Part shown: piece by piece, positions 24,668-35,657 of the stretch
Position numbering within the stretch: position 1 is the stretch's first letter
Layout of the letters: each line of letters opens with the position of its first letter
Assembly (NCBI RefSeq): GCF_001750145.1
Contig: NZ_CP015734.1
Location: forward strand, 62,001-126,000
Direction of reading: 5' to 3'
Length of the DNA: 64,000 nucleotides
Origin: Arthrobacter sp. U41
GTDB taxonomy: Bacteria; Actinomycetota; Actinomycetes; Actinomycetales; Micrococcaceae
The notes under the pieces: generated by a model
Seen by the model: the letters and a program-made list of their open reading frames with translations, nothing else
Database searches by the model: none
Told to the model about the DNA's origin: nothing
Position numbers and translations under genes: made by a program

Positions 24668-26083
24668 TCAACATTCGATGACGTTCACGGCGAGGCCTCC
24701 GCGGGAGGTTTCCTTGTACTTGGTTTTCATGTCCGCTCCTGTTTCGCGCATGGTTTTGATGGCTTTATCCAGCGACACTTTGTGGCTGCCGTCGCCGTGC
24801 AGGCACAGGCGGGCGGCGTTGATGGCCTTGACGCTGGCAATGGCATTGCGTTCGATGCAGGGGATCTGCACCAGTCCGCCGACGGGGTCGCAGGTCAGCC
24901 CGAGGTTGTGTTCGATTCCGACTTCGGCGGCGTTTTCCACCTGCGCGGGGGTGCCGCCCAGGACTTCGCACAGCCCGGCCGCCGCCATGGAGCAGGCCGA
25001 TCCGACTTCGCCCTGGCAGCCGACTTCCGCGCCGGAGATGGAGGCATTGATCTTGAAGAGGATCCCGACGGCGGCGGCCGTCAGCAGGAAGCGGACGACG
25101 CCGTCGTCGTCGGCCCCGGGGACGAACTTGACGTAGTAGTGCAGCACCGCCGGCACGATCCCGGCGGCACCGTTGGTGGGGGCGGTGACGATGCGGCCGC
25201 CGGCGGCGTTTTCCTCATTGACTGCCAGGGCGAACAGGTTCACCCATTCCATGGCGAGCAGCGGGTCGGCGGGCACCTGGACCGGTGAGGGGTTCCGGGC
25301 GTCCGTCTCGGCGCTGACGGCGGATGCTGCCAGCGTCCGGAACAGGGATGGGGCGCGCCGCTTGACGTTCAGCCCGCCGGGCAGGATTCCCTCGGCCGCG
25401 CAGCCGTTCTCCACGCACTGGCGCATGACCGCCCACAGGGCCAGGAGCCTGTCCCTGAGTTCGGCTTCGCTGCGCCAGACGAGTTCGTTGGCGAGCATCA
25501 CGTCGGAGATGGACATGCTCTCCCGCTGACAGATGTCCAGGAGTTCGTCGGCTGTGGTGAAGGGATAGGGCAGCACAGTGTCGTCTGCCACCACCTGGTC
25601 GCCCGCGTCGGCGTCGCCGTCAACAACGAAGCCGCCTCCAATCGAGTAGTAGCTGCGCTCCTTGAGAACGGCGCCGGTGTGGTCCAGGGCCCGGAAGGTC
25701 ATGCCGTTGGGGTGGGCCGGCAGGGACTTGCGGCGGTGCAGCAACACGTCCTCGTCCCAGTTGAAGTCCACCCGGTGGTTCCCGCCGATCCGGAGTTCGG
25801 CATCCAGGGCAGCGGCCGCCACCTGGTCATCGGCGGTTCCTGTGTCCACCGTGTCCGGGTCCTGGCCCTGGAGGCCCAGCACCACGGCCTTGTCTGAACC
25901 GTGGCCCCGGCCGGTGGCGCCGAGGGAGCCGAACAGTTCGGCCTGCACCCTCGTGGTGGAGCTCAGCTGTCCGTCGCTTTTAAGTCCGTCGGCGAACCGT
26001 TTGGCCGCCCGCATCGGGCCGACCGTGTGGGAAGAGGACGGCCCGATGCCAACAGAGAACAGGTCCAGGACGCTGAGCGCCAT
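24668..26083 (-). CDS. sdaA: L-serine ammonia-lyase (iron-sulfur, single chain)
   Basis: A 471-residue L-serine dehydratase turning serine into pyruvate and ammonia. The N-terminal beta domain has [20 protein letters not shown] (S-S-S-H-T loop). The C-terminal alpha domain has [40 protein letters not shown] and [20 protein letters not shown], with the Cys residues for the [4Fe-4S] cluster. The C-terminal Cys (NVIEC) that caps the cluster is present. ATG overlaps the soxG stop by one base. Reading through residues 40-150 is continuous though the region is divergent. Confidence 0.95.
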   Translation of the reverse strand: MALSVLDLFSVGIGPSSSHTVGPMRAAKRFADGLKSDGQLSSTTRVQAELFGSLGATGRGHGSDKAVVLGLQGQDPDTVDTGTADDQVAAAALDAELRIGGNHRVDFNWDEDVLLHRRKSLPAHPNGMTFRALDHTGAVLKERSYYSIGGGFVVDGDADAGDQVVADDTVLPYPFTTADELLDICQRESMSISDVMLANELVWRSEAELRDRLLALWAVMRQCVENGCAAEGILPGGLNVKRRAPSLFRTLAASAVSAETDARNPSPVQVPADPLLAMEWVNLFALAVNEENAAGGRIVTAPTNGAAGIVPAVLHYYVKFVPGADDDGVVRFLLTAAAVGILFKINASISGAEVGCQGEVGSACSMAAAGLCEVLGGTPAQVENAAEVGIEHNLGLTCDPVGGLVQIPCIERNAIASVKAINAARLCLHGDGSHKVSLDKAIKTMRETGADMKTKYKETSRGGLAVNVIEC

Positions 26084-26718
26084 CAGGGGACCTCGGGGGA
26101 CGCGTATTCGCGCATGGCGTCGAGGAGCCAGCGTCCGAGGAACTCCGCGAAGGATGCCCGCGGGAAGAGCCGGAAGCTGTCCTCCCCGGTCTTCTGCAGC
26201 AACACCGGGATGTTGCCGACCTCGGTGGTCAGCGCCGTTCCCGGGGTGAAGCTGCGGGGGTGCAGGTCAAGGGCGCAGCCCTTTTCCAGGGCTGCCCGGG
26301 CGCGGGGGCCTGAGAGCTCGAACGTGGTGCGGTTGGCGGAGAGGTCCACCACCTGGCCCGGGGCGTCGCCCAGTGCTTCCACGAGGGAGCCGATGAGGCT
26401 GCCGCCCAAGGAATCGTGGGCAGCTTCCGGTGCCACTGCCATGAACTCGGACGGTCCGAGCCAGAGGACGCTGATGCTGTCCGTGCCGGTCACTTCGCCG
26501 CAGCGTGCCGGCAGTCCGCCGGTCACGGCTGCGATCCGTGTTCCTCCCCCGGAGCGGGGGTCCACGCGGATTCCGGCCATGGTCTGGAACGGGCCTTCGT
26601 TGAGGACGGCCTTGCCCGGGACGGAGCCGGCCGCCAGCGCTTCGGTCAGGTGGGAGGCGGGGCTGCGGCGGATGTCCCGGAGTCCATTGATACCTGTCAG
26701 TGCTGCTGTATTAGCCAT
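26083..26718 (-). CDS. soxG: Sarcosine oxidase gamma subunit
   Basis: A 211-residue subunit of heterotetrameric sarcosine oxidase, related to the GcvT/YgfZ fold. Signatures: [40 protein letters not shown] and [19 protein letters not shown]. It shapes the tunnel between the dehydrogenase and folate sites. ATG at 26718 (MANTAALT) overlaps the end of soxA by 8 bases, suggesting coupled translation. Confidence 0.92.
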   Translation of the reverse strand: MANTAALTGINGLRDIRRSPASHLTEALAAGSVPGKAVLNEGPFQTMAGIRVDPRSGGGTRIAAVTGGLPARCGEVTGTDSISVLWLGPSEFMAVAPEAAHDSLGGSLIGSLVEALGDAPGQVVDLSANRTTFELSGPRARAALEKGCALDLHPRSFTPGTALTTEVGNIPVLLQKTGEDSFRLFPRASFAEFLGRWLLDAMREYASPEVP

Positions 26719-29674
26719 CTTTGCGGGTCCCTTCGGGGTCAAAAAGTACGGTTTCTGCGATAACGACATCAACCAGCTGGTCGCCGGCGGCGGCCACGAG
26801 GGTCTCACCGATGCGGTTGCGGCCATTCTTGATCAGTGCCAGCCCAAAGGAACGGCCAAGGGCGGCACTGTGGTAGCTCGAGGTCACGAAGCCCTCCATG
26901 GGGACGGGGCCGTAGGCGGGGCTGGTGGGGATGCCCTTTTCCACAAGCTGGGTGCCTTCGGGCAGCCGGAGCGTCTTGTCCACGGGAAGGACGCTGACCA
27001 GGTGCCGGCGGTCCTCGCGCTTGGCATCGGCGCGGGCGTAGGAGCGTTTGCCGATGAAGTCCTTGACCTTGGAAACCACCCATTCCATGCCGGCGTCCTG
27101 CGGGGTCACGGTCCCGTCGGTGTCCTGCCCGACGATCGGGTAACCCTTCTCGGCACGCAGCACGTGCATGGTTTCGGTGCCGTAGGGCGTGATGTTGAAT
27201 TCGGCCCCTGCGGCGGCCACGGCTTCCCAGGTGTTCAGCCCGTACCAGGACGGAACGTTGATCTCGTAGGCAAGTTCGCCGGAGAACGAGATCCGGCAGA
27301 CCCGGGCCTGCACGCCCGAGGCGAGGGTGGTTTCGCGGAAGGTCATGAACGGGAAGGCTTCCGCTTCCAGCCCGCCGTCGGCGGCAAGCTGCGGGGCCAC
27401 CTTTGCGAGTACGGCGCGGGATTTGGGTCCGACGACGGCGATGGTGCTCCACTGTTCGGTCACCGAGGTGCAGTGCACGTCCAGTTCAGGCCATTCGGTC
27501 TGCAGCCATTCCTCCAGCCAGTCGAGCACCTTGGCGGCGCCGCCGGTGGTGGTGGTCATGAAGTAGCGGTCCTCGTCGAGACGCAGGGTCACGCCGTCGT
27601 CGAAAATCATGCCGTCTGCCATGCACATCACGCCGTAGCGGGCGGAACCCGGGGCGAGCTTCTTGAACGCGTTGGTGTAGATCCGGTTGAGGAACTCACC
27701 GGCGTCCTTGCCGCGGATTTCGATCTTGCCCAGCGTGGTGGCGTCCATGAAGCCCACGGAGTCGCGGACGGCGGCGCATTCGCGCAGCACTGCGGCGTCC
27801 ATGTCCTCCCCCGCCTGCGGGTAGTACCAGGGGCGCTTCCACTGCCCGACGTCCTCGAACAGGGCACCCTGGGCGACGTGCCACGGGTGGACCGAGGTGA
27901 CGCGGGCGGGGTCGAACAGTTCGCCGCGCTGGCGTCCCGCGAGTGCCGCGAACGCCACCGGGGTGAACGGTGCCCGGTAGGTGGTGGTGCCGATGTCGCC
28001 GATCCCCCGCGATGCTTCCCCTGCCTGGCGGAGCGCGGCGGCGATGACGCCGATCGCGTTGACGCCGGAGGTCTTGCCCTGGTCATTGGCGGTGCTGATG
28101 GAGGTGTAGCGCTTGATGTGTTCCACGGACCGCATGCCGGCTCCGGTGGAGCGCAGCACGTCCGCCACAGACTGGTCACGCTGGAAGTCCACGAAGTGGT
28201 GGTGCCAGTCATCCGGCGTGCCTTCCTGGCCCGGGACCAGCCACAGCTGCCGGGTCGGGGCGGAGGCCTTCGGCTCCGAAAAGACCAGCGGATCGACGAC
28301 TGCGTCGGAATTTTCAGGGCTGAAGCCTGCGGCGGCGGCGGCCGCCGCTCCGGCGGAGATGCCCTCGGCCAGGCAGTCCCCGAGTTCGAAGCTGCCGCGG
28401 CCGGAGCCAATGGTCTGCTGGTTCGGGACCACCGTGCTCGGCACGAAAGCGGCGAGCTCGTCGTCCCAGCGCAGCTTGCCCTGGCGCTGGGAGTGGAGAT
28501 GGACCAGCGGGCTCCAGCCACCGGAAACTGCCAGCAGATCGCAGGCGATTTCTTCGACGCCGGAGGTGAGTTCGCCGTCGTCGTTGATGCTGCGGACGGT
28601 GACGGCGTCGAGCCGGCCGTCGCCGGAGTCCGAGGCGCTGGTGTTGGCAACGGCGCTGCCGGTCAGCACCCGGGTGCCTGCTTCGACGGCGGCCGCAGCA
28701 ACTGCGGTCAGCTGCGGGCGGGCGTCAACGACGGCCTCAAGCTTGACGCCGGCGGCGCGGAGGTCCGCCGCCAGGGCGTAGGCGCTGTCATTGGTGGTGC
28801 TGATGACTACGCGCTGCCCCGCGGCAACGGCGTAACGGTTGAGATAACTGCGGACGGCCGAGGCCAGGATGATGCCGGGGCGGTCGTTGTTCTCGAAGAC
28901 CAGCGGGCGTTCGTGGGCTCCGGGGGCAACCACCACCTGGTTGGCGCGGACATGCCAGATCCGCTGCCGGGACACGCCGGGGGCGGCCGGGCTGGACAGG
29001 TGGTCGGTACGGTTCTGGACCGCGATGACGTAGTTGGCGTCGTAGGCGCCGAAGGCGGATGTCCTGTTCAGGACGGTGGTTTCGGCTCCCGAGACGAGTT
29101 CCGCTTCCACGTCCGCTACCCATTCCAGCGCCGGCTTGCCTTCGATGGTCTCAGCCAACTCAGGTGCGGTGGAGCCGGAAAGGAGGGATCCGCCCAGTTC
29201 GGGCTGGTCGTCCATGAGGATCACGCGGGCGCCGGTGCGGACGGCCTCCCGGGCCGCCGCGAGGCCGGCGGGGCCGCCGCCGATCACCAGGACGTCGGTG
29301 TGGACGTACTTCTTGTCGTACTCGGCGCGGTCCTCCTCCGGGTCCAGCTTGCCCAGGCCGTTGAGGAATTCTGCCTTCAGGCCGTCCACCAGGGTGACCG
29401 TGGTCGCGGGGAGCATGGACTCGGCAACGTCGCCGGGGAAGCGCGGAGCAATTCTGACCATGGCGTTGGATTCCTCCACGCCGGCGGACATGATGCCGCG
29501 GGCCCGGCCCTCGTAGAGCGAGTTGCCGACGGCGATGCGGCCGTTCGCGATCAGGGCCGAGGCGAGGGTGTCGCCTGGGTGGCCCGTGAATTCCTCGCCG
29601 TCCACGGTGAAACGCCAGGAGATGGTGCGGTCGATTCGTCCGCCGCCGGCGAGGCGGGCGTTCTGGGAAGTCAC
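26711..29674 (-). CDS. soxA: Sarcosine oxidase alpha subunit
   Basis: A 987-residue subunit binding NAD and THF. The N-terminal ferredoxin-like plug ([20 protein letters not shown]) is followed by a Rossmann domain with [19 protein letters not shown] (about 130), a second dinucleotide region, and a C-terminal GcvT-like aminomethyltransferase domain ([40 protein letters not shown]). The complex oxidises sarcosine to glycine and peroxide and passes the methyl carbon to THF as 5,10-methylene-THF. Full length and intact. A large open frame on the other strand here is a codon-bias shadow. Confidence 0.95.
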   Translation of the reverse strand: MTSQNARLAGGGRIDRTISWRFTVDGEEFTGHPGDTLASALIANGRIAVGNSLYEGRARGIMSAGVEESNAMVRIAPRFPGDVAESMLPATTVTLVDGLKAEFLNGLGKLDPEEDRAEYDKKYVHTDVLVIGGGPAGLAAAREAVRTGARVILMDDQPELGGSLLSGSTAPELAETIEGKPALEWVADVEAELVSGAETTVLNRTSAFGAYDANYVIAVQNRTDHLSSPAAPGVSRQRIWHVRANQVVVAPGAHERPLVFENNDRPGIILASAVRSYLNRYAVAAGQRVVISTTNDSAYALAADLRAAGVKLEAVVDARPQLTAVAAAAVEAGTRVLTGSAVANTSASDSGDGRLDAVTVRSINDDGELTSGVEEIACDLLAVSGGWSPLVHLHSQRQGKLRWDDELAAFVPSTVVPNQQTIGSGRGSFELGDCLAEGISAGAAAAAAAGFSPENSDAVVDPLVFSEPKASAPTRQLWLVPGQEGTPDDWHHHFVDFQRDQSVADVLRSTGAGMRSVEHIKRYTSISTANDQGKTSGVNAIGVIAAALRQAGEASRGIGDIGTTTYRAPFTPVAFAALAGRQRGELFDPARVTSVHPWHVAQGALFEDVGQWKRPWYYPQAGEDMDAAVLRECAAVRDSVGFMDATTLGKIEIRGKDAGEFLNRIYTNAFKKLAPGSARYGVMCMADGMIFDDGVTLRLDEDRYFMTTTTGGAAKVLDWLEEWLQTEWPELDVHCTSVTEQWSTIAVVGPKSRAVLAKVAPQLAADGGLEAEAFPFMTFRETTLASGVQARVCRISFSGELAYEINVPSWYGLNTWEAVAAAGAEFNITPYGTETMHVLRAEKGYPIVGQDTDGTVTPQDAGMEWVVSKVKDFIGKRSYARADAKREDRRHLVSVLPVDKTLRLPEGTQLVEKGIPTSPAYGPVPMEGFVTSSYHSAALGRSFGLALIKNGRNRIGETLVAAAGDQLVDVVIAETVLFDPEGTRKDG

Positions 29675-30093
29675 TTGGTTGCTCCCTTCGGGGCGGTGGT
29701 GCTGGCGGGTGGTGCGGCCGGGGCGATGCTGGTCGCCGAGATGCTGGGCGCGGAACCCCCGGTGGTGGTGCTGTCAGCAGCGGTGCTGGCAGTGCCGGAT
29801 TCGGCGGCGGCCGGGACCGTCACATCGGGCCGGGTCGCGCCCATCGGGTAGATGGCCTGGATGTCGTAGGTGAGCGTGTCGCGGAGCATGTTGAACCACT
29901 GGCGGCAGCCGGTGCTGTGCAGCCAGCGTTCGGCGAAAATGCCTTTGGGGTTCTCGCGGTAGAAAAGGTACTGGGCCCATTCCTTGTCGTCCAGGCCGTT
30001 CGGGTTCTCCGGGTACTTGACGTGGGCCTGGCCGCCGTAGTGGAACTCGGTCTCGTCGCGAGAGCCGCAGTTGGGGCATGAGATAAGCAGCAT
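29671..30093 (-). CDS. soxD: Sarcosine oxidase delta subunit
   Basis: A 140-residue zinc-binding subunit. The core (residues 1-95) carries [20 protein letters not shown] and [20 protein letters not shown], giving the Cys/His zinc site. The tail beyond residue 95 is a Ser/Thr/Ala/Pro-rich extension not needed for the fold. It overlaps the soxA start by 4 bases. Confidence 0.92.
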   Translation of the reverse strand: MLLISCPNCGSRDETEFHYGGQAHVKYPENPNGLDDKEWAQYLFYRENPKGIFAERWLHSTGCRQWFNMLRDTLTYDIQAIYPMGATRPDVTVPAAAESGTASTAADSTTTGGSAPSISATSIAPAAPPASTTAPKGATK

Positions 30094-30119
30094 GTGCGTC
30101 TTCTTTCTAGGGGCGGCGG

Positions 30120-31338
30120 CTAGTGGGCGACGGCGGCTGCGCCGTGTTCGTCGATGAGGGCTCCGGTTTCGAAGCGTTCCAGTGCGAACGGCTTGTTCAG
30201 CTGGTGCGGTGTGCCCGTGGCGATGGTGTGCGCGAAGGTCAGCCCGGCCGCCGGGGTGCCCTTGAAGCCGCCGGTTCCCCAGCCGCAGTTGACGAACATG
30301 TTCTCCACCGGCGTGGTGCCCACGATGGGGAGGCGTCCAGGGTGGTGTCCACGATCCCGCCCCAGGTCCGGAGCACGTGGGCCCGGGCGAAGATCGGAAA
30401 GAGTTCGACGGCGGCTGCCATCTGGTGCTCGATCACGTGGAAGGAGCCGCGCTGGCCGTAGCCGTTGTAGGAATCAACGCCGGCGCCCATCACGAGTTCG
30501 CCCTTGTGCGCCTGGGAAACGTAGACGTGCACGTGGTTGGACATGACCACCGTGGGTGGACCGGTTCGTGCAGTTCGGAGACCAGGGCCTGGAGCGGGTG
30601 CGACTGGATGGGGAGCTTGAATCCGGCCATTTCGGCCAGGACCGAGCTGTGCCCGGCCGCGCACAGGCCCACCTTTTCGGTGTTGATGGTGCCTTGGCTG
30701 GTCTTGACGCCCACGACGCGGTTGCCGTCCTTGACGAAGCCGGTGACTTCGCAGTTCTGGATGATATCCACGCCCAATTCGTCGCACTTGCGGGCGAACG
30801 CCCAGGCGACGTGGTCGTGCTTGGCGATGCCGGCACGCGGCTGGTAGGTCGCGCCCATAACGGGATAGCGGATGTTGTCATTGATGTTCAGGATGGGGCA
30901 GAGTTCCTTGACCTGCTTCGGGTCCAGCCATTCGGCGTCCACGCCGTTAAGCTTGTTCGCCCCCACGCGCCGCATGCTTTCGCGGACGTCGCCCAAAGTG
31001 TGGGCAAGGTTCATCACGCCGCGCTGGCTGAACAGGAAGTCGTACTCGAGTTCCTCGGGCAGGATCTCCCAGAGCTTGAGGGCGTGCTCGTAAATCGCCG
31101 CACTCTCGTCCCAGAGGTAGTTGGAGCGGATGATCGTGGTGTTCCGGGCCATGTTGCCGCCGGCGAGCCAGCCCTTTTCCAGGACGGCGATGTTGGTCAT
31201 CCCGTGGTTCTTGGCCAGGAAGTAGGCAGTGGCCAGGCCGTGCCCGCCGCCGCCGACAATCACGGCATCGTACGAGGACTTGGGCTCCGGGTTGCGCCAG
31301 AGGAAATCCGGGTGCTCCGGAAGCTGTTCCGTGCTCAT
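30120..31338 (-). pseudogene. soxB: Sarcosine oxidase beta subunit, two frameshifts
   Basis: The flavoprotein subunit (FAD and covalent FMN) where sarcosine is oxidised. The first frame gives [20 protein letters not shown] (Rossmann) through [17 protein letters not shown]. After a base loss in a C run near 30553 the next frame gives [20 protein letters not shown] and [18 protein letters not shown]. After a second loss in a C run near 30333 the last frame gives [20 protein letters not shown]. Joined, the product is about 406 residues, the normal length. As written the gene is broken. Since all partner genes are intact, sequencing error in the C runs is a real alternative. Confidence 0.9.
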
Positions 31339-32643
31339 TGTGCAACTCCGTTCGGGGTGGTTCCGGCAGTTCCGGAAAGATTCGGGTAAAGCGGAAATTT
31401 CTCGGCGAGGACCGTGACCCGGTCGCGGAGCAGTACGGCCGACTCGTCGCTGAGCTCGCCCTTAATGGCCTCGGCGATGATGTCGGCAACCTCGGTGAAT
31501 TCGGCCGGCCGAAGCCGCGCGTGGCCAGGGCCGGGGTGCCGATCCGCAACCCGGAGGAGACCATCGGCGGGCGGGGTCGAACGGGACGGCGTTGCGGTTC
31601 ACCGTGATGCCGATTCGGTGCAGGCGGTCCTCGCCCTGCTGCCCGTCCAGCGCCGAGTTGCGCAGGTCCACCAGGACCAGGTGCACGTCGGTGCCGCCGC
31701 CCACGACGGAGATCCCATATTCGGCCACGTCCGGTGCGAGCAGGCGCTCGGCCAGGATCTTGGCCCCTTCCAGGGTGCGTTGCTGCCGGTCCTTGAACTC
31801 ATCGCTTGCGGCGATCTTAAAGGACACGGCCTTTGCGGCGATGACGTGTTCCAGCGGCCCGCCCTGCTGGCCGGGAAAAACGGCGGAGTTAATCTTGCGC
31901 GCCAGGGACTCACGGCTGAGGATCACGCCGCCGCGCGGGCCGCCCAGGGTCTTGTGCGTGGTGGTGGTGACGACGTCGGCGTAGGGCACCGGGTTCGGGT
32001 GCAGCCCGGCGGCGACGAGGCCGGCGAAGTGAGCCATATCGACCATGAGGTAGGCGCCCACGGCGTCGGCGATCCGGCGGAACTCCGCGAAGTCGAGCTG
32101 GCGCGTGTACGCGGACCAGCCGGCCACGATCATTTTGGGGCGGTGTTCCAGGGCCAGGGCCTCGACCTCGGCCATGTCCACGGTCATGTCGGATTCGCGC
32201 ACATGGTAGGGGACGACGTTGTAGAGCTTGCCGGAAAAGTTGATGCGCATGCCGTGGGTGAGGTGACCGCCGTGCGCAAGCGAGAGTCCCATGATGGTGT
32301 CGCCCGGTTCCAGCAGGGCAAACATCGCGGCGGCGTTGGCCTGGGCGCCCGAATGGGGCTGCACGTTCGCGGCTTCCGCACCGAACAGGGCCTTGATCCG
32401 GTCGATCGCGAGCTGTTCGATCACGTCAACGTGCTCGCAGCCGCCGTAGTAGCGCTTGCCGGGGTAGCCCTCGGCGTACTTGTTTGTCAGGACCGAGCCC
32501 TGCGCCTCCATGACCGAGGCGGGGGCGAAATTCTCCGAGGCAATCATCTCGAGCGTGGACTGCTGGCGCTCCAGTTCATGGTCAATGGCCCGGGCGACGT
32601 CGACGTCGACGCTGGCCAGGGGTTCATTCAGGGTGCCCGTCAT
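31335..32643 (-). pseudogene. glyA: Serine hydroxymethyltransferase, two frameshifts
   Basis: PLP enzyme converting glycine plus methylene-THF to serine. The main frame has [53 protein letters not shown] and [20 protein letters not shown] (PLP lysine). Single-base losses near 31575 (a C run) and near 31512 move the C-terminus to other frames, [15 protein letters not shown] then [20 protein letters not shown]. The true stop TGA overlaps the soxB ATG. Without the shifts it is about 436 residues, normal for GlyA. ATG at 32643 with AAAGAGG upstream. Confidence 0.9.
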
Positions 32644-32680
32644 GGCGGCCTCTTTCGGTTCAAGGAAACTAATAGCCGAA

Positions 32681-32706
32681 TGCAACAGTGTTGCGTTGGA
32701 TGCAAC
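32681..32706. promoter_or_regulatory. Operator palindrome A (glyA side)
   Basis: A 26-bp site built of TGCAAC, AGT, GTTGC, GTTGGA, TGCAAC: two overlapping inverted repeats of GCAAC/GTTGC. It lies 38 bases upstream of the glyA start. The same design is found at 32836-32861. Most likely bound by the IclR regulator at 35658. Confidence 0.75.
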
Positions 32707-32835
32707 TCTAGAACGTCAGTGGTGTTGCGTCAATCACTTTTCTTCCAGCCCTGCATGTAGTCCCTGCATGTAGTCAGATTTCTTTTCAGTCCGCCACTAG
32801 ACCCTTGACTGTGTTTCAGCTCACGCCTAATCTGA

Positions 32836-32861
32836 TGCAACAGCGTTGCGTTCAATGCAAC
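32836..32861. promoter_or_regulatory. Operator palindrome B (transporter side)
   Basis: A second copy of the 26-bp site, differing from site A at only three positions (AGC for AGT, CA for GG). It ends 22 bases before the transporter ATG, where a bound protein would block initiation. Confidence 0.75.
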
Positions 32862-32883
32862 CCAAATTTTCATTGGTGGACAT

Positions 32884-34275
32884 ATGAGTAACGAACCAAA
32901 CAAGGCGTCAACGATCCCGGATCCCAGCTCTCGGCGGGCTCCGGGCTCAGGCTCACAACCTCCGGCCGGCGGGTCCGGCCCGGGTGGGGAACACTCCGCG
33001 GTCAGCAGGGAGACCCGGCGCCGGGTAGTCGCTGCGAGCTTCATCGGCAATTTTGTCGAGTGGTTTGACTACGCCGTGTACGGCTACCTGGCCGTCACCA
33101 TCGCCGCGGTCTTCTTCCCCGAATCCGATCCCCAGACGGGTCTGCTGCTGACTTTCGCCCTGTTCGCGATCTCGTTCCTGGTTCGGCCCCTCGGAGGCTT
33201 CGTGTGGGGCCATATCGGCGACCGCGTCGGGCGCCGAACTGCCCTGTCTCTGTCCATCCTGATCATGTCCGGAGCGACGTTCTGCATCGCACTGATCCCT
33301 GGCTACGACTCGATCGGCATCTGGGCTCCGATCCTGCTGCTGATCATCCGCGTCGCCCAGGGTTTCTCCGCCTCCGGTGAATATGCCGGCGCATCGGCCT
33401 TCCTGGTGGAGTACGCCCCGGCCAACAAGCGCGGCCTGTACGCCGCGGTCGTGCCGGCCAGTACCGCCGCCGGCCTGCTCCTCGGCTCTCTGCTCGCGGG
33501 TCTCCTGACCGCTCTGCTCAGCACCGAAGCGATGCAAAGCTGGGGGTGGCGTCTGCCGTTCCTGCTCGCGGCGCCGATGGGCCTGATCGGGCGCTACATC
33601 CGCACGAAGCTCGAAGACACGCCGGTGTTCCGCGAACTGGCCGCCGAGGGCGAGGCCGCCAAGGCACCCGTGTCCAGTCTGTTCCGGAAACACTGGCGGA
33701 AGCTGCTTCTGGCCGTCGGCGCGGTGCTGCTCAACGCCGTCGGCTTCTACGTGATCCTCAGCTACATGCCGACCTACCTGTCGTCTGAGCTTGGCCTCGG
33801 GGCAACCGAATCCTTCCTCGCAACCACCATCGCGCTACTGACGTACATCGGGTTCATCTTCCTCACCGGAATGCTCTCGGACCGCTACGGCCGCAAGAAG
33901 GTTCTCATCGCCGCGTCCATCAGCTTCATCGTGCTGACGGTGCCCGCCTTTGCCCTGCTGGGCACCGGAAACTTCCTGGTCATCGTCCTCGTCCAGATCC
34001 TGCTGGGGGCCATGCTCACCCTCAATGACGGCACGCTCCCCAGCTTCCTGGCAGAAATGTTCCCCACCCGCGTCCGCTACAGCGGCTTCGCGGTCAGCTT
34101 CAACCTCTCCAACGCGCTCTTCGGCGGAACCGCACCCTTCATGGCCACCCTCCTGATCGCAACCACAGGCAACGACCTGGCTCCAGCCTTTTACCTGGTC
34201 GCGGCCGCAGTCATCTCCCTGATCGCCGTCGCACTCTCCCGTGAGACCAGCAAAGAACCACTGACCCACGAATAA
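32884..34275 (+). CDS. MFS transporter, metabolite:H+ symporter type
   Basis: A 463-residue 12-helix transporter. A 45-residue Pro/Gly/Ser-rich N-terminal tail precedes SFIGNFVEWFDYAVYGYLAV, the hallmark of the metabolite:H+ symporter (ProP/ShiA-like) group. GHIGDRVGRRTALSLSI is the MFS loop-2-3 motif and FSASGEYAGASAFLVEYAP the helix-5 motif. Its place between the sox operon and creatinase suggests uptake of creatine, sarcosine or betaine; that is inference from position. Confidence 0.9.
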   Translation: MSNEPNKASTIPDPSSRRAPGSGSQPPAGGSGPGGEHSAVSRETRRRVVAASFIGNFVEWFDYAVYGYLAVTIAAVFFPESDPQTGLLLTFALFAISFLVRPLGGFVWGHIGDRVGRRTALSLSILIMSGATFCIALIPGYDSIGIWAPILLLIIRVAQGFSASGEYAGASAFLVEYAPANKRGLYAAVVPASTAAGLLLGSLLAGLLTALLSTEAMQSWGWRLPFLLAAPMGLIGRYIRTKLEDTPVFRELAAEGEAAKAPVSSLFRKHWRKLLLAVGAVLLNAVGFYVILSYMPTYLSSELGLGATESFLATTIALLTYIGFIFLTGMLSDRYGRKKVLIAASISFIVLTVPAFALLGTGNFLVIVLVQILLGAMLTLNDGTLPSFLAEMFPTRVRYSGFAVSFNLSNALFGGTAPFMATLLIATTGNDLAPAFYLVAAAVISLIAVALSRETSKEPLTHE

Positions 34276-34331
34276 GCCAGCCCACTACAACTTTCCTCAC
34301 GAAAAGCACAGCACCGAAGAAAGGCACCACC

Positions 34332-35588
34332 ATGACCAGCACCACCTCCGCGAACGCCTCGTCGATTTCCGAACTGGAGCGACTGAAAGTCCTGCACAAC
34401 GGACAGAAGGAAAAGCTGACCTTTTCAGACGCCGAGTTTGAGCGCCGGCTGTCCGGCCTGCGCCGCATCATGGACGAGAAGAGCCTGGACGCCGTCGTCC
34501 TGACGAGCTACCACTCCATCAAGTACTACTCCGACTTCCTTTTCACCTACTTCGGCCGCTCCTACGCCATGGTGGTCACCAAGGACGACACCGTGACCGT
34601 CACGGCCAACATCGACGCCGGCATGCCGTGGCGCCGCAGCTACGGCGACAACGTGGTCTACACGGACTGGCGCCGGGACAACTACATCTTCGCCATCCAG
34701 GAGGTGCTGCGCACCCGCGGCATTTCCCCGCGCCGGATCGGTGTCGAAGATGACTCGCTCCCGCTGGACAACCGCAACAAGATCCAGGCCGCCTTTGAGT
34801 CGGCCACCCTGGTCGACGTCGCCCAGGCAGCCATGCGCCAGCGGATGATCAAATCAGCCGAAGAGATCGAGGTCATCAAGCACGGCGCCCGCATCGGTGA
34901 CCTGGGCGGCGAGGCCATTCGCAACGCCATCACCGCCGGGATCACCGAATACGAGGTCGCCCTGATCGGCACCGAAGCCATGGTCCACGAAATCGCCCGG
35001 ACCTTCCCGGATTCCGAAATCCGGGACACCTGGGTCTGGTTCCAGTCCGGCATCAACACCGACGGCGCCCACAACTGGGCCACCACCCGCAAGATCCAGG
35101 AACACGACATCCTGTCCCTGAACTGCTTCCCCATGACCTCCGGCTACTACACGGCCCTGGAGCGCACCCTGTTCTACGGCGAACCCGACGCCCGCTCCCT
35201 GGAGCTGTGGAACATCAACGTGGAAGTCCACAAGCGCGGCCTCGAACTCATCAAGCCGGGCGCGGTCTGCAAGGACATCGCCGCCGAACTGAACGAGATC
35301 TACGTGGGCCACGGGCTGCTGGCCAACCGGACCTTCGGCTACGGTCACTCCTTCGGCGTCCTCAGCCACTACTACGGCCGCGAAGCCGGACTGGAACTCC
35401 GCGAGGACATCGACACCGTGCTCGAGCCCGGCATGGTGGTCTCCATGGAACCCATGATCACAGTCCTGGACGGCCAGCCCGGCGCCGGCGGCTACCGCGA
35501 GCACGACATCCTGGTGGTCGGCGAGGACGGGGCCGAGAACATCACCAAGTTCCCGTTCGGCCCGGAATACAACATCATCGGAGCCTGA
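34332..35588 (+). CDS. Creatinase (creatine amidinohydrolase)
   Basis: A 418-residue pita-bread-fold protein of the M24 family that lacks the metal ligands of true peptidases, as creatinases do. Signatures include YFGRSYAMVVTKDDTVTVTA, RRSYGDNVVYTDWRRDNYIF, FGYGHSFGVLSHYYGREAG (catalytic His region) and GMVVSMEPMITVLDGQPGAG. It splits creatine into sarcosine and urea, the substrate source for the sox operon. ATG at 34332 follows GAAAGG. It is co-directional with the transporter, 56 bases downstream. Confidence 0.93.
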   Translation: MTSTTSANASSISELERLKVLHNGQKEKLTFSDAEFERRLSGLRRIMDEKSLDAVVLTSYHSIKYYSDFLFTYFGRSYAMVVTKDDTVTVTANIDAGMPWRRSYGDNVVYTDWRRDNYIFAIQEVLRTRGISPRRIGVEDDSLPLDNRNKIQAAFESATLVDVAQAAMRQRMIKSAEEIEVIKHGARIGDLGGEAIRNAITAGITEYEVALIGTEAMVHEIARTFPDSEIRDTWVWFQSGINTDGAHNWATTRKIQEHDILSLNCFPMTSGYYTALERTLFYGEPDARSLELWNINVEVHKRGLELIKPGAVCKDIAAELNEIYVGHGLLANRTFGYGHSFGVLSHYYGREAGLELREDIDTVLEPGMVVSMEPMITVLDGQPGAGGYREHDILVVGEDGAENITKFPFGPEYNIIGA

Positions 35589-35612
35589 CCAGCTGGGATC
35601 CAAGGCCTGAAC

Positions 35613-35640
35613 GCGGCGCCGCTCTGTTGCGGCGCCGCTT
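35613..35640 (+). terminator. Terminator-like hairpin after creatinase
   Basis: Perfect 9-bp arms GCGGCGCCG / CGGCGCCGC with an 8-base loop, followed by TTTC. It lies 25 bases after the creatinase stop and may separate it from the IclR gene. Confidence 0.65.
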
Positions 35641-35657
35641 TCGGCCTCCATTAGGGA

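Noticed and set aside
25901..29851. A 1316-residue open frame on the plus strand
   Set aside because: It lies wholly antisense to soxG/soxA, is Gly/Ala/Asp/His-rich without motifs, and is explained by high-GC codon bias of the real genes.
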